Source: Nocardiopsis sp. CC223A (GTDB lineage Bacteria; Actinomycetota; Actinomycetes; Streptosporangiales; Streptosporangiaceae). From it: a stretch of DNA of 45,858 nucleotides. The position numbers were made by a program, and so were the translations under genes. The stretch lies in NCBI RefSeq assembly GCF_030766825.1, contig NZ_JASFDV010000059.1, positions 1-45,858 of the forward strand. The letters run 5' to 3'. Position 1 is the first letter of the stretch; each line of letters starts with the position of its first letter. The notes under the pieces are model-generated. The model saw only the letters and a program-made list of their open reading frames with translations. It did no database searches and was not told where the DNA came from. Shown one piece after another: positions 34,091-41,718 of this stretch.

Positions 34091-34717
34091 CTACTTCTCC
34101 GGGCGCAGCCCCGCGACGAGCAGGTCGGCGAAGTGGCGGCCCACGTCCTGGCCGGTGAGCGCGCCGCCGGGGTGGTACCAGGTGCTCAGGTGGTGGACCG
34201 AACCGAAGTAGTAGTTGACCACCAGGTCGGCGGAGAGGTCGTCGCGGAAGACACCCGCGTCCTGGCCCTCCTGGACCATGTCGCGGAAGATCTCGTGGTA
34301 GCGGCGGCGCTCGCTGCGCACCTCGCGCTGCTTCTCCTCGCTGAGCTGGTGCATGGAGCGGAAGAAGATGACGGTGTCGTCGAGGTTGGCGATGCTGGTG
34401 ACGATGACGTCGGCGGCGGCGGCGTGCACGCGCTCGGTGACCGGGGCGTCGAGCCGGGAGATGCGCACCAGGTGCTCGGTCTGCATGCGCAGCACCCGGG
34501 CGTACACCTCGTAGAGCAGGTCGTCCTTGGAGCCGAAGTAGTGGTACATGGCACCCTTGGTGACCCCGGCGGAGACCACGATCTCCTGGACGGAGGTGCC
34601 CTCGTAGCCGCGTTCGGCGAACAGCCGGGTCGCGGCGTCCAGCAGGCGCTCGGGCACCGATCCGCGTCCGGTCCCCGCCTCGGCCGTGCGCCGTGCCATC
34701 GCCATGTCCCGCCCCAT
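34091..34717 (-). CDS. TetR-family repressor, probable regulator of the SDR-kinase-ACAD operon
   Basis: A 208-residue TetR regulator. The HTH runs from about residue 20 to 67: VPERLLDAATRLFAERGYEG, TSVQEIVVSAGVTKGAMYHY, FGSKDDLLYEVYARVL. The C-terminal ligand domain is typical of fatty-acid or steroid-responsive TetRs (SMHQLSEEKQREVRSERRRY, VNYYFGSVHHLSTWYHPGG). Alternative starts are ATG 34717, 34705 (MAMARR) and 34699. Site C lies 51 bp upstream, so it probably represses itself as well as the genes behind sites A and B. The likely inducer is an acyl-CoA from the pathway. Confidence 0.88.
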   Translation of the reverse strand: MGRDMAMARRTAEAGTGRGSVPERLLDAATRLFAERGYEGTSVQEIVVSAGVTKGAMYHYFGSKDDLLYEVYARVLRMQTEHLVRISRLDAPVTERVHAAAADVIVTSIANLDDTVIFFRSMHQLSEEKQREVRSERRRYHEIFRDMVQEGQDAGVFRDDLSADLVVNYYFGSVHHLSTWYHPGGALTGQDVGRHFADLLVAGLRPEK

Positions 34718-34767
34718 CTCGTCGCCGCCGCCCCCGGCGGCGCACCCGTTCGTACGTCCGGTCCAGC

Positions 34768-34785
34768 ATACCGACCGGCTGGTAT
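34768..34785 (-). promoter_or_regulatory. TetR-type operator, site C (autoregulatory)
   Basis: ATACCGACCGGCTGGTAT: seven of nine pairs match, with the same outer ATACC/GGTAT as sites A and B. Located upstream of the TetR gene, in the 97-bp gap after the HD-VOC gene. Confidence 0.72.
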
Positions 34786-34814
34786 CAACGCACGTGTGCC
34801 AGAGGTCGCCCTGG

Positions 34815-35546
34815 TCACGCCACGTGCACGTCGACCGGGCGCCCGTCGGGGTCGGTGAACGTGTACCGGCCCGGCTCCAGGGCGGGATCGGTGCGGTGCG
34901 CCGGGACCGTGAATCCCAGGCGCGGCGCGCCGGTGGTGCGCTTCTCCGTGGCCGGGTACAGCTCCAGCACCAGGCCGTCGGCCAGGACCGCCGCGTGGTG
35001 CTCGGGGCCGGCGCCGTGGCGCTCGCGCACGAACCGCAGGCCCAGCGCCTGGTAGAAGGTGCGGCACTCGTCCGGCTGTGGAGTGTAGAGGACGACGAGC
35101 GTCCCCCGGATCTCGGCGCCCTCCAGGACGGCGCGGGCCCGCGCGTACTTGGCGCGCAGCCGCCCCGCCTGTTCGGCGGGCAGGGCGGCCAGCCGGGCCT
35201 CGTCGGAGTTGTGCGCGTTGTCGGCCAGCTTGACCAGGCGGCCCAGCGGGTCGGCGGCCGCGCGGGCGATGAGCTCGTCGTAGGTCTCGTCGGGGCGGCG
35301 GCTGACCGCGACCACGGCGCGCACGACCTCCTCCGGGCAGCCGCGGGCGCGCAGGTCGTCGGCGGTGAGGCCGGTGTCCTCCAGCACGTCGTGCAGGACC
35401 CCGGCCATCTGGGCGTGCTCGCCGTGGGCGGCCAGCAGGTCGCGGACCGCGTGGACGTGCTCCGTGTAGGGGCGGCCGGCCTTGTCGACCTGCCCGGCGT
35501 GCGCGCGGGCGGCCAGCTCCGAGGCCTGTGCCGGGGTCAGGGCCAT
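34815..35546 (-). CDS. HD hydrolase (RSH/Mesh1-like) fused to a VOC/glyoxalase domain
   Basis: A 243-residue two-domain protein. Residues 1 to about 135 are an HD-type hydrolase resembling the ppGpp hydrolase part of RelA/SpoT proteins: ELAARAHAGQVDKAGRPYTE, AGVLHDVLEDTGLTADDL (the HD pair and ED), and RLVKLADNAHNSDEARLAAL. Residues about 147-243 form a vicinal-oxygen-chelate domain: LVVLYTPQPDECRTFYQALG, HHAAVLADGLVLELYPATEK, GRYTFTDPDGRPVDVHVA. Such small RSH-like proteins act on (p)ppGpp or NADPH; whether this one does is unknown. The ATG 35546 follows GGAGG. A stand-alone VOC gene is 62 bp upstream on the same strand. Confidence 0.85.
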   Translation of the reverse strand: MALTPAQASELAARAHAGQVDKAGRPYTEHVHAVRDLLAAHGEHAQMAGVLHDVLEDTGLTADDLRARGCPEEVVRAVVAVSRRPDETYDELIARAAADPLGRLVKLADNAHNSDEARLAALPAEQAGRLRAKYARARAVLEGAEIRGTLVVLYTPQPDECRTFYQALGLRFVRERHGAGPEHHAAVLADGLVLELYPATEKRTTGAPRLGFTVPAHRTDPALEPGRYTFTDPDGRPVDVHVA

Positions 35547-35608
35547 GGTGTCGCCTCCGCTGGGTGTGACGGGGGTGGGGTGACACCAGGGTAGGCGGCG
35601 GGGCGGGC

Positions 35609-36025
35609 TCAGCGGTCCAGGAAGTTCGCGGCGTACTCCTCGCCGGGCGGGATCTCGGTGATGACGTCCACGAGCACTCCGGCGGGGTCGGCCACGATGA
35701 AGTGCCGCTGCCCGAACTCCTCGGTACGGATCCCCAGTTCGGGGTGCAGGCCGCCGCGCACCACCAGGCGCTCCCACTCGGCGTCGACGTCGGCCACCTC
35801 GAAGTTCAGCAGGATCCCGCGCGCGGGCTCCCGGAAGCCCTCCGGGACGGTGGGGTGGGTGGGGTCCAGCAGGGCCAGTTCGATGTCGGGCGGACCGGGG
35901 CGGCGCAGACTGACGTACCAGTCCGCGGCGAAGGTCTCCTCGAAGCCGAACCAGGTGACGTAGAAGTCGCGGGACTCGGGGAGGCGGGTGGTGCCCAGGA
36001 CCGGATAGAAGGAGTTCAGCTTCAT
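35609..36025 (-). CDS. VOC/glyoxalase-family protein
   Basis: A 138-residue VOC protein: YPVLGTTRLPESRDFYVTWF, FEETFAADWYVSLRRPGPPD, IELALLDPTHPTVPEGF, ILLNFEVADVDAEWERLVVR and HFIVADPAGVLVDVIT. This pattern is that of bleomycin-resistance/dioxygenase-like relatives, with ligand Glu and a His near the C-terminal strand. The start is ATG 36025 behind AAAGGAAG. It diverges from a TetR gene and shares with it a region containing two operators, so it is likely the main target of that regulator, together with the HD-VOC gene downstream. Confidence 0.87.
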   Translation of the reverse strand: MKLNSFYPVLGTTRLPESRDFYVTWFGFEETFAADWYVSLRRPGPPDIELALLDPTHPTVPEGFREPARGILLNFEVADVDAEWERLVVRGGLHPELGIRTEEFGQRHFIVADPAGVLVDVITEIPPGEEYAANFLDR

Positions 36026-36038
36026 GACGCTTCCTTTC

Positions 36039-36086
36039 GCGTACCATCGGTATGTGAACTAGGATATTCACATACCGTCGGTATGT
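36039..36086. promoter_or_regulatory. Twin TetR-type operators in the VOC/TetR divergent region
   Basis: A perfect 17-bp palindrome ACATACCGTCGGTATGT (36070-36086) and a near-copy GCGTACCATCGGTATGT (36039-36055), centred 31 bp apart, about three helical turns. The inner halves also form GTATGTGAA...TTCACATAC. Each lies just before one start codon, suiting repression in both directions. They have a one-base centre, unlike sites A-C, so they belong to a different repressor. Confidence 0.82.
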
Positions 36087-36107
36087 CAATGATCGGAGGG
36101 ACACCCC

Positions 36108-36731
36108 ATGCCCGAGACCACCGGGGTGCGCGCCCGGCAGCGCGAACAGACCCGCCGCACCCTGCTGCGCGAGGGCCGTCGCCTGTTCGCCGAACACGGC
36201 TATGCGGACGTCGGCCTCAGCGGGATCGTGGCCGCGGCGAAGGTCACCAAGGGCGCGCTCTACCACCACTTCGACGGCAAGCCCGCGCTGTTCCGGGCGG
36301 TCCTGCACGAGGTCCAGGAGGAGGTCGCCGCCGCCGTCGCGGCCACCGCCGACGCCGAACCCGACCCGTGGGACCGGCTCACCGCCGGATGCCGGGCCTT
36401 CCTGGCCGCCGCGACCGCCCCCGACGTCCGCCGGATCATGCTGGTCGACGGCCCGGCCGTGCTGGGCTGGAGCACCTGGCGGGAGATGGACGAGGCCAAC
36501 TCGGCCCGCCACCTCACCGAGGCACTGACCGACCTGGCGGCGGCGGGGATCCTGGCGCCCCGCCCGGTGGAGCCCGCGGCGCACCTGCTCTCCGGGGCGA
36601 TGAACGAGGCCGCACTGTGGCTGGCCGACCGCAGCGGCCCGGGCGACCTGGACGCCGTGTGGGAGGCACTGGAGCCCATGCTGGAGTCGCTGCGCGCGGA
36701 CCGCGGACCGGACCCGCGACCCGGGCGGTGA
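36108..36731 (+). CDS. TetR-family repressor, divergent from the VOC gene
   Basis: A 207-residue TetR regulator. HTH about residues 12-60: REQTRRTLLREGRRLFAEHG, YADVGLSGIVAAAKVTKGAL, YHHFDGKPALFRAVL. The C-terminal ligand domain starts at EVQEEVAAAVAATADAEPDP and includes RRIMLVDGPAVLGWSTWREM. An ATG at 36108 follows GGAGGGAC. The stop region overlaps a possible GTG in frame with the next regulator gene. It probably controls itself and the VOC/HD-VOC genes through the twin operators. Confidence 0.9.
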   Translation: MPETTGVRARQREQTRRTLLREGRRLFAEHGYADVGLSGIVAAAKVTKGALYHHFDGKPALFRAVLHEVQEEVAAAVAATADAEPDPWDRLTAGCRAFLAAATAPDVRRIMLVDGPAVLGWSTWREMDEANSARHLTEALTDLAAAGILAPRPVEPAAHLLSGAMNEAALWLADRSGPGDLDAVWEALEPMLESLRADRGPDPRPGR

Positions 36732-36748
36732 CCGATAAGGTCGTGCCC

Positions 36749-37243
36749 ATGCCGGAAGAGCGGGAGAACCACGCGGAACAGGGGTTCCGGAACGATTTCG
36801 TCCAACGCTTCGCGGACCACTGGCACGCTCAGGGCGGGCCCCGGTCCGAGGGGCGCATCCTGGGCTACCTGCTGGTCGCCGACGACGAGGCGGTCAGCGC
36901 CGAGCAGATCGCCGAGGGGGCCGGGGTGAGCCGCGGCTCGGTGTCGGAGGCGGTGCGCCGGCTGCGCAAGGCCGGGTTCGTGGACCTGGTCGAGACGCCC
37001 GGCGAACGGACCCGCCGCGTCACCGTGGACGAGGACGTCTGGGGCGGGTTCCTGCGCAACGAGCGCACCTACCTCCAACGGCAGAAGGCGCTGGCGGCCG
37101 ACGCCCTGGAGCGGCTGCCGGGGCTCAAGCCCCACGCCCGCACCCGGCTGCGGAACATGCACGACTACATGACCTGGCTGGACGACCACCACGACGCGCT
37201 CCTCGCCCAGTGGGAGGAGTTCAAGGCCGCCAGGCAGGAGTAG
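36749..37243 (+). CDS. GbsR/MarR-type winged-helix regulator
   Basis: A 164-residue regulator. An N-terminal helix (RNDFVQRFADHWHAQG) leads into a winged HTH: SEGRILGYLLVADDEAVSAE, QIAEGAGVSRGSVSEAVRRL, RKAGFVDLVETPGERTRRVT. A helical C-terminus (RTYLQRQKALAADALERLPG) likely dimerises. This matches the GbsR/MarR group often found near drug-export or metabolite genes. I chose ATG 36749 with AAGG 9 bp upstream; a GTG at 36728 overlapping the TetR stop lacks a ribosome site. It may share a transcript with the TetR gene. Confidence 0.85.
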   Translation: MPEERENHAEQGFRNDFVQRFADHWHAQGGPRSEGRILGYLLVADDEAVSAEQIAEGAGVSRGSVSEAVRRLRKAGFVDLVETPGERTRRVTVDEDVWGGFLRNERTYLQRQKALAADALERLPGLKPHARTRLRNMHDYMTWLDDHHDALLAQWEEFKAARQE

Positions 37244-37273
37244 CCCGGACGGCCTCGGCGTTCGCACGCCCGT

Positions 37274-37509
37274 ACACCGACATCCGAAAACCCACCGGGT
37301 TCCGGCGACCACCGCACACGGACACCCGCCCCCCGGACGGCCTCGGCACTCGCACGCCATCCACGTTCGCACGCCCGTACACCGACACCCCGCGCACCCG
37401 GATGGGCCGAACATCCCGATGCCGACCACACGCGAATGACACCGACATCCGAAAACCCACCGGGTTCCGGCGACCACCGCACACGGACCCCCGCCCCCCG
37501 GACGGCCTC
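37274..37509. repeat. 71-bp direct repeats in a gene-free stretch
   Basis: 37274-37344 and 37439-37509 are 71-bp copies with a single mismatch, 165 bp apart. Parts of the unit recur at about 37246-37280 and 37364-37385 (TTCGCACGCCCGTACACCGA). The whole 37244-37586 gap (343 bp) consists mostly of these pieces; the open minus-strand frames through it are repetitive and look non-coding. No promoter or RNA was recognised. Confidence 0.9.
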
Positions 37510-37586
37510 CGTTCCCAGCGGGCGCCACCTCCGGATGGCGCCCGCATCCGGATGGTCACGGCATCCGAGTGCGTCGGGGCGAGCGC

Positions 37587-38369
37587 TCAGGACCGCTCGT
37601 GCGGGATGACGAGCGGGGTGCGGGTACGCGGGTCGGGCACCACGTCACAGGGCAATCCGAAGACCTGCTGCACCCGGTCGGCCGTGATGACCTCTTCCGG
37701 GGCCCCGTCGGCGACCACACTCCCCCGGTCCATGAGCACCAGGCGGGTGGCGAACCGCGCCGCCTGGGCCAGGTCGTGCAGCACCGCGACCACGGTGCGG
37801 CCGCGCCGGTGCAGGTCGGCGAACAGCTCCAACAGGTCGTACTGGTGGGCGATGTCCAGGTAGGTGGTCGGTTCGTCGAGCAGGAGCACCCCGGTGTCCT
37901 GGGCCAGGACCATCGCCACCCACGCCCGCTGGCGCTGGCCGCCCGACAGGGATCCCACCCGGGTGTCGGCGAGGCCGGTGAGCCCGGTCGCCTCCAGGGC
38001 GCGATCGACGGCCTCGTCGTCGGCCGGACTCCACTGCCGCAGCAGTGTGTGGTGCGGGAACCGGCCGCGGGCGGCCAGCCCGCGCACCGTGATGCCCTCG
38101 GGGGCGGTGGGGCTCTGCGGCAGCATGGCCATTCGGCGGGCGACCGCCTTGGCGCGCTGGGCCCGGATGTCGGTGCCGTGCAGCAGCACCCGGCCCGAGA
38201 TCGGTCTGTTGATCCTCCCCAGGGCCTTGAGCAGGGTGGACTTTCCGCACCCGTTGGGGCCGACGATCACGGTGAACTCGCCGTCGGCGATGCTCAGGTC
38301 CAGGTCGCGCACGACCGGCTCGGCCCCGTACCCCAGGGTGAGGGCCTCGGCGGACAGTACCGGGCTCAT
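37587..38369 (-). CDS. Siderophore ABC transporter ATP-binding protein (FepC/FecE-like)
   Basis: A 260-residue ABC ATPase: Walker A VGPNGCGKSTLLKALGRI, Q-loop MLPQSPTAPEGITVRGL, signature SLSGGQRQRAWVAM, Walker B LLLDEPTTYLDIAHQ, and the switch His in VVAVLHDLAQAARF. PTTYLDIAHQ is characteristic of iron-chelate importers. It starts at ATG 38369 overlapping the permease stop (ATGA) behind AAAGGGAG and is the last gene of the four-gene uptake operon. It powers import of ferric siderophores through the two permeases. Confidence 0.93.
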   Translation of the reverse strand: MSPVLSAEALTLGYGAEPVVRDLDLSIADGEFTVIVGPNGCGKSTLLKALGRINRPISGRVLLHGTDIRAQRAKAVARRMAMLPQSPTAPEGITVRGLAARGRFPHHTLLRQWSPADDEAVDRALEATGLTGLADTRVGSLSGGQRQRAWVAMVLAQDTGVLLLDEPTTYLDIAHQYDLLELFADLHRRGRTVVAVLHDLAQAARFATRLVLMDRGSVVADGAPEEVITADRVQQVFGLPCDVVPDPRTRTPLVIPHERS

Positions 38370-39445
38370 AGGGCTCCCTTTCGCCATTCGCGGATGAGCA
38401 GGTGGCCCAGGTAGACGCCGCCCAGGGCCATGGTGAACAGGCCGACGGGCAGGCCGTCGCCGACGGGCGACTGCTGGACGCCCAGGTCCGCGGCGGCCAG
38501 CAGGAGGGCGCCGGTGATCGCGGACAGGACCAGGTGGGGGCCGGTCGCCCCGGTGAGCCGGCGGGAGATCTGCGGCGCGGTCAGTGCCACGAACGCGATC
38601 GGCCCGGCCACGGCCACGGCGGCCGCCGACAACACCACCGACAGGCCGATGGCCAGGGTGCGGGTGCGGGCCGCGGAGGCGCCCAGGGCGTCGGAGAGCT
38701 CGTCGCCCATCTCGTTGACGGCCACGGGACCGGCCAGGTACAGCAGCAGCGGCACCGCGAGCAGGACCACGCCCCAGATGGTCACGGCATGGTCCCAGTC
38801 ACGGGCGCCCAGGCTGCCGTTGATGTAGGCCGACAGCACGCTCGCCTGGTCGCGGGCCAGGACCGACACCACGAAGTGGGTGAAGGCATGGGCCATGGCA
38901 GCCACACCGATCCCGGCGACGATGAGCCGCCCTGGGTGGCGCAGCCCGGTCCCGGTGGCGGCCGCCACGACGGCCATGGACAGGGCCGCACCGGCCAGCG
39001 CGCCCAGCGGTACCGGGACGACGCCGGGCAGCAGCAGTGCGGCACAGGCCGCGCCGGCCCCGGCACCCGCGCTGAGTCCGATGACGTCGGGACTGCCCAG
39101 CGGGTTGCGTGTGACCGACTGGAAGAGCGCACCGGACAGGCCCAGCGCGGCTCCGGTACCCAGGGCGACGGTCAGCCGGGGTCCGCGCAGGCGCTCGAAC
39201 ACGAACGTCTCGGTGCCCTCGCCGCCGCCGGCGACCACGGCGGGGATCCGGGGCAGCGGGATGCCGAGCCGACCCAGGGAGAGTGTGGCGACCGCGACGG
39301 CGAGCACCGCGAGCAGCAGCAGCGCCCCCCACAACAGGGAGCGCGGGTGGACGGGCAGGGCCACGGCCCGGCCCAGGCGCAGCACGGGGTCGTGTCGGGT
39401 GGCGGCCGGAGCCTGCGGGGCGGTCCCGGTGAGGGTTCGGTTCAT
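38366..39445 (-). CDS. Siderophore ABC permease (FecCD family, FepG-like)
   Basis: A 359-residue membrane protein with about nine to ten helices. FecCD hallmarks: FERLRGPRLTVALGTGAALG, SVTRNPLGSPDVIGLSAGAG, SAYINGSLGARDWDHAVTIW, GPIAFVALTAPQISRRLTGA and the C-terminal PVGLFTMALGGVYLGHLLIR. A 40-residue N-terminal extension precedes the first helix. The start overlaps the previous permease stop by 4 bp (ATGA). It forms a heterodimer with the protein encoded at 39442-40458. Confidence 0.93.
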   Translation of the reverse strand: MNRTLTGTAPQAPAATRHDPVLRLGRAVALPVHPRSLLWGALLLLAVLAVAVATLSLGRLGIPLPRIPAVVAGGGEGTETFVFERLRGPRLTVALGTGAALGLSGALFQSVTRNPLGSPDVIGLSAGAGAGAACAALLLPGVVPVPLGALAGAALSMAVVAAATGTGLRHPGRLIVAGIGVAAMAHAFTHFVVSVLARDQASVLSAYINGSLGARDWDHAVTIWGVVLLAVPLLLYLAGPVAVNEMGDELSDALGASAARTRTLAIGLSVVLSAAAVAVAGPIAFVALTAPQISRRLTGATGPHLVLSAITGALLLAAADLGVQQSPVGDGLPVGLFTMALGGVYLGHLLIREWRKGAL

Positions 39446-40458
39446 GAGATGGTCCGCATCTTCCGGACCGCGTACAGCAGCACGGGGGCGCCGACGAACG
39501 CGGTGACCACGCCGACCATGAGCTCGATGGGCCGCACCACCGTGCGGCCCACCACGTCGGCGAGCAGCAGCAGGACGGGGCCGACCAGGAGCGCGAAGGG
39601 CACCTGGAGGCGGAAGTCGACGCCGACCAGGGCCCGCACCACATGCGGCACGGCCAGGCCGACGAACGCGATGGGCCCGGCCGCGGCGGTGGCCCCGGCG
39701 GCCAGCAGCACGCCCGCCACCAGTCCGGCCGAGCGGGTCCAGACCGGGTTGGCCCCGGTGGCGGTGGCCGCCTCCTCACCCAGGGCCAGGGCGTTGAGGC
39801 CGCCCATGGTGAGCAGGGCGAGCAGCAGCCCGGCACCGATGACCGGCAGCACCGCGGCGATCACGTCGAATCCGCGTCCGGCCAGGGAGCCCACCACCCA
39901 GTAGCGGTAGCTGTCGAAGGTGTCGGGCATGCTCAGCGCGATCGCCTGGACGTAGGCCATGAGCACGGCGGAGACCACCGCCCCGGCCAGGACCAGGCGG
40001 ACCAGGCCCGCGTCGCCGCCACGGCTGCCGACGGCGTAGGCGGCCAGTCCCGCCGCCAGGGCGCCGGGCAGCGCCCACCACACCGTGCCGGTGACCGAGG
40101 TGGGTCCGAACAGGGCGGTGGCGGTGACCACGGCGGCCGCCGCCCCGGCGTTGACGCCGAGCAGCCCGGGGTCGGCCAGGGGGTTGCGGGTGACACCCTG
40201 CATGAGGGTGCCCGCCAGGGCCAGGGCCGCCCCGACCAGGATGCCCAGGGCGGTGCGGGGGACGCGGCTGTGCACCACGGTGGTGATGTAGGGGTCGGCC
40301 CCGCCGGTGAGCACCCGCCAGACCTCGGGGATCGGGGTGGGTTTGCCGCCCGCGACGAGGCTGAGCAGGATCGCCCCGGACAGCGCGGCGGCGCCCGCGC
40401 CGAGCATGAGCACGGCGCGGGCGGGGCCGGTCCGGGGCGGCGTCGTGCGTGTTCTCAC
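39442..40458 (-). CDS. Siderophore ABC permease (FecCD family, FepD-like)
   Basis: A 338-residue FecCD permease: ILLSLVAGGKPTPIPEVWRV, SRVPRTALGILVGAALALAG, MQGVTRNPLADPGLLGVNAG, YRYWVVGSLAGRGFDVIAAV and AGPIAFVGLAVPHVVRALVG. It begins 20 bp after the binding-protein gene and overlaps the second permease by 4 bp, so stoichiometric production is likely. About nine transmembrane helices are visible. Confidence 0.93.
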   Translation of the reverse strand: MRTRTTPPRTGPARAVLMLGAGAAALSGAILLSLVAGGKPTPIPEVWRVLTGGADPYITTVVHSRVPRTALGILVGAALALAGTLMQGVTRNPLADPGLLGVNAGAAAAVVTATALFGPTSVTGTVWWALPGALAAGLAAYAVGSRGGDAGLVRLVLAGAVVSAVLMAYVQAIALSMPDTFDSYRYWVVGSLAGRGFDVIAAVLPVIGAGLLLALLTMGGLNALALGEEAATATGANPVWTRSAGLVAGVLLAAGATAAAGPIAFVGLAVPHVVRALVGVDFRLQVPFALLVGPVLLLLADVVGRTVVRPIELMVGVVTAFVGAPVLLYAVRKMRTIS

Positions 40459-40478
40459 AGTCGCCTTACCGGTGCGGG

Positions 40479-41507
40479 TCAGCCGTCGAGGTTCGCGGCG
40501 GCCTCTTCGATGAGGGGCACGTAGCGCTCCAGCGTCCAGGGGACGGTGAGCGGGTTGATGATGGAGGAGGCGGTGACGAAAGGCTGGTCCTCGGGGGCGA
40601 CGACGGAGCCGCGCTCGACGGCGGGGATCGCCTGGTACAGGTCCTGGGCCTCGATCTCCTCACGGTTCTCGGGGCTGCTGTAGAAGGTGAAGACCAGGTC
40701 GCTGTCCGCCAGCTTGTCGGCGTTCTCCAGGCCGATGACGGCGGAGTCGGTGCCCTCGGTCTCGGGGAAGGTCTCCACGATCGGGTCGACCTGGAGGCCC
40801 AGGCCGCGGACCATGGCGACGCGCTGCTCGTCGGGCAGGAAGACACCGAGGGTGCCGGGGCCGGTGTTGTAGATGTAGGAGAAGGTCAGGTCCGCGAACT
40901 CGGGGTGCGCGGCGGCGGCCTCCTCGAACTGCGCCTCGATCTCCTCGATGAGCCCCTGGGCCTCCTCGGGCTTGCCCAGGGCCTGCCCGATGATCTCGAT
41001 CTGCTGGTCCCAGTCGGTGCTCCAGGGCAGGTCGGGATAGGCGACCGTGGGGGCGATGTCGGTGAGGACGTCGTACTGCTCCTGGGTGACACCGGACCAG
41101 GGGGCGAGGATGACGTCGGGCTCCAGCTCGATGATGGCCTCGAAGTCGATGTCGTCGGCCCCGGCGAACTGGGCGGGCAGCTCGGCGCCGGCCTCGGTGA
41201 CGGCCTCGTGGACCCAGGGGAGGTAGCCGGTCTCGTCGCTGCCCCACTCGTAGCTCTCGACGCCGACGGGGACGGTGCCCAGGGCGATGGCGGTCTCCGC
41301 GGAGCCCTGGCCCAGGGTGACGATCCGTTCGGGCTGGGCGGGGATCTCGGCGGTGCCCAGGGCGCTCTCGACGCTGACGGGGAAGGCTCCGTCGGCCGAG
41401 TCCGCCGCGGGAGCCTCCTCCTCGGCGGGGGTCCCGCAGGCGGCGAGGCCCAGGGTCAGCAGGGCCGCGATTCCGATGCCGCCGGCGCGGCGCAGGGTGG
41501 AGTCCAT
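40479..41507 (-). CDS. Ferric-siderophore binding lipoprotein (FepB/FecB-like)
   Basis: A 342-residue lipoprotein. The signal peptide (STLRRAGGIGIAALLTLGLA) ends in lipobox LAAC with Cys24, followed by an acidic linker. The mature protein has the class III fold: PERIVTLGQGSAETAIALGT, LEPDVILAPWSGVTQEQYDV, IAPTVAYPDLPWSTDWDQQI and a long central helix. It captures ferric siderophores outside the membrane. ATG 41507 is chosen; GTG 41513 just before it has a better-spaced GAGAAAG. The frame continues to 41621 but would run through the iron box. It leads the operon. Confidence 0.9.
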   Translation of the reverse strand: MDSTLRRAGGIGIAALLTLGLAACGTPAEEEAPAADSADGAFPVSVESALGTAEIPAQPERIVTLGQGSAETAIALGTVPVGVESYEWGSDETGYLPWVHEAVTEAGAELPAQFAGADDIDFEAIIELEPDVILAPWSGVTQEQYDVLTDIAPTVAYPDLPWSTDWDQQIEIIGQALGKPEEAQGLIEEIEAQFEEAAAAHPEFADLTFSYIYNTGPGTLGVFLPDEQRVAMVRGLGLQVDPIVETFPETEGTDSAVIGLENADKLADSDLVFTFYSSPENREEIEAQDLYQAIPAVERGSVVAPEDQPFVTASSIINPLTVPWTLERYVPLIEEAAANLDG

Positions 41508-41625
41508 GTGCACAGGTGCTTTCTCGATGGGGATCGGCCGTGCTTTGGGCAGGCGGCCGCTGCGCACGGGTCGGGAGACCCGGGGGAGGCGCAAAGGGGC
41601 GAAACGGGATGACCCCGACAAACGA

Positions 41626-41659
41626 AGGTTAGTCTAACCTCACTTCGCCGACATTTCAA
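41626..41659 (-). promoter_or_regulatory. Iron-box promoter of the siderophore-uptake operon
   Basis: On the minus strand TTGAAA (41659-41654), a 17-bp spacer and TAGACT (41636-41631) form a good promoter. The palindrome AGGTTAGTCTAACCT (41626-41640) overlaps the -10 and matches the DmdR/IdeR iron-box core (TTAGGTTAGGCTAACCTAA), so iron-loaded repressor would block transcription. The start codon is 118 bp downstream. A TTTCAA...TTGAAA inverted repeat overlaps the -35. Confidence 0.85.
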
Positions 41660-41718
41660 AAAAGTTGAAATCGCTTCGGAGGAAGGCTCCCGCAGGTCAC
41701 CGGCGCGCCCCGCCGGGC

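Noticed and set aside
37165..37482. Minus-strand frame with repeated SPEPGGFSDVGV-like segments.
   Set aside because: Produced by the DNA direct repeats; no start site and no resemblance to a protein family.
37246..37509. Possible CRISPR array.
   Set aside because: Only two full copies, 71 bp long and 94 bp apart, with no cas genes.
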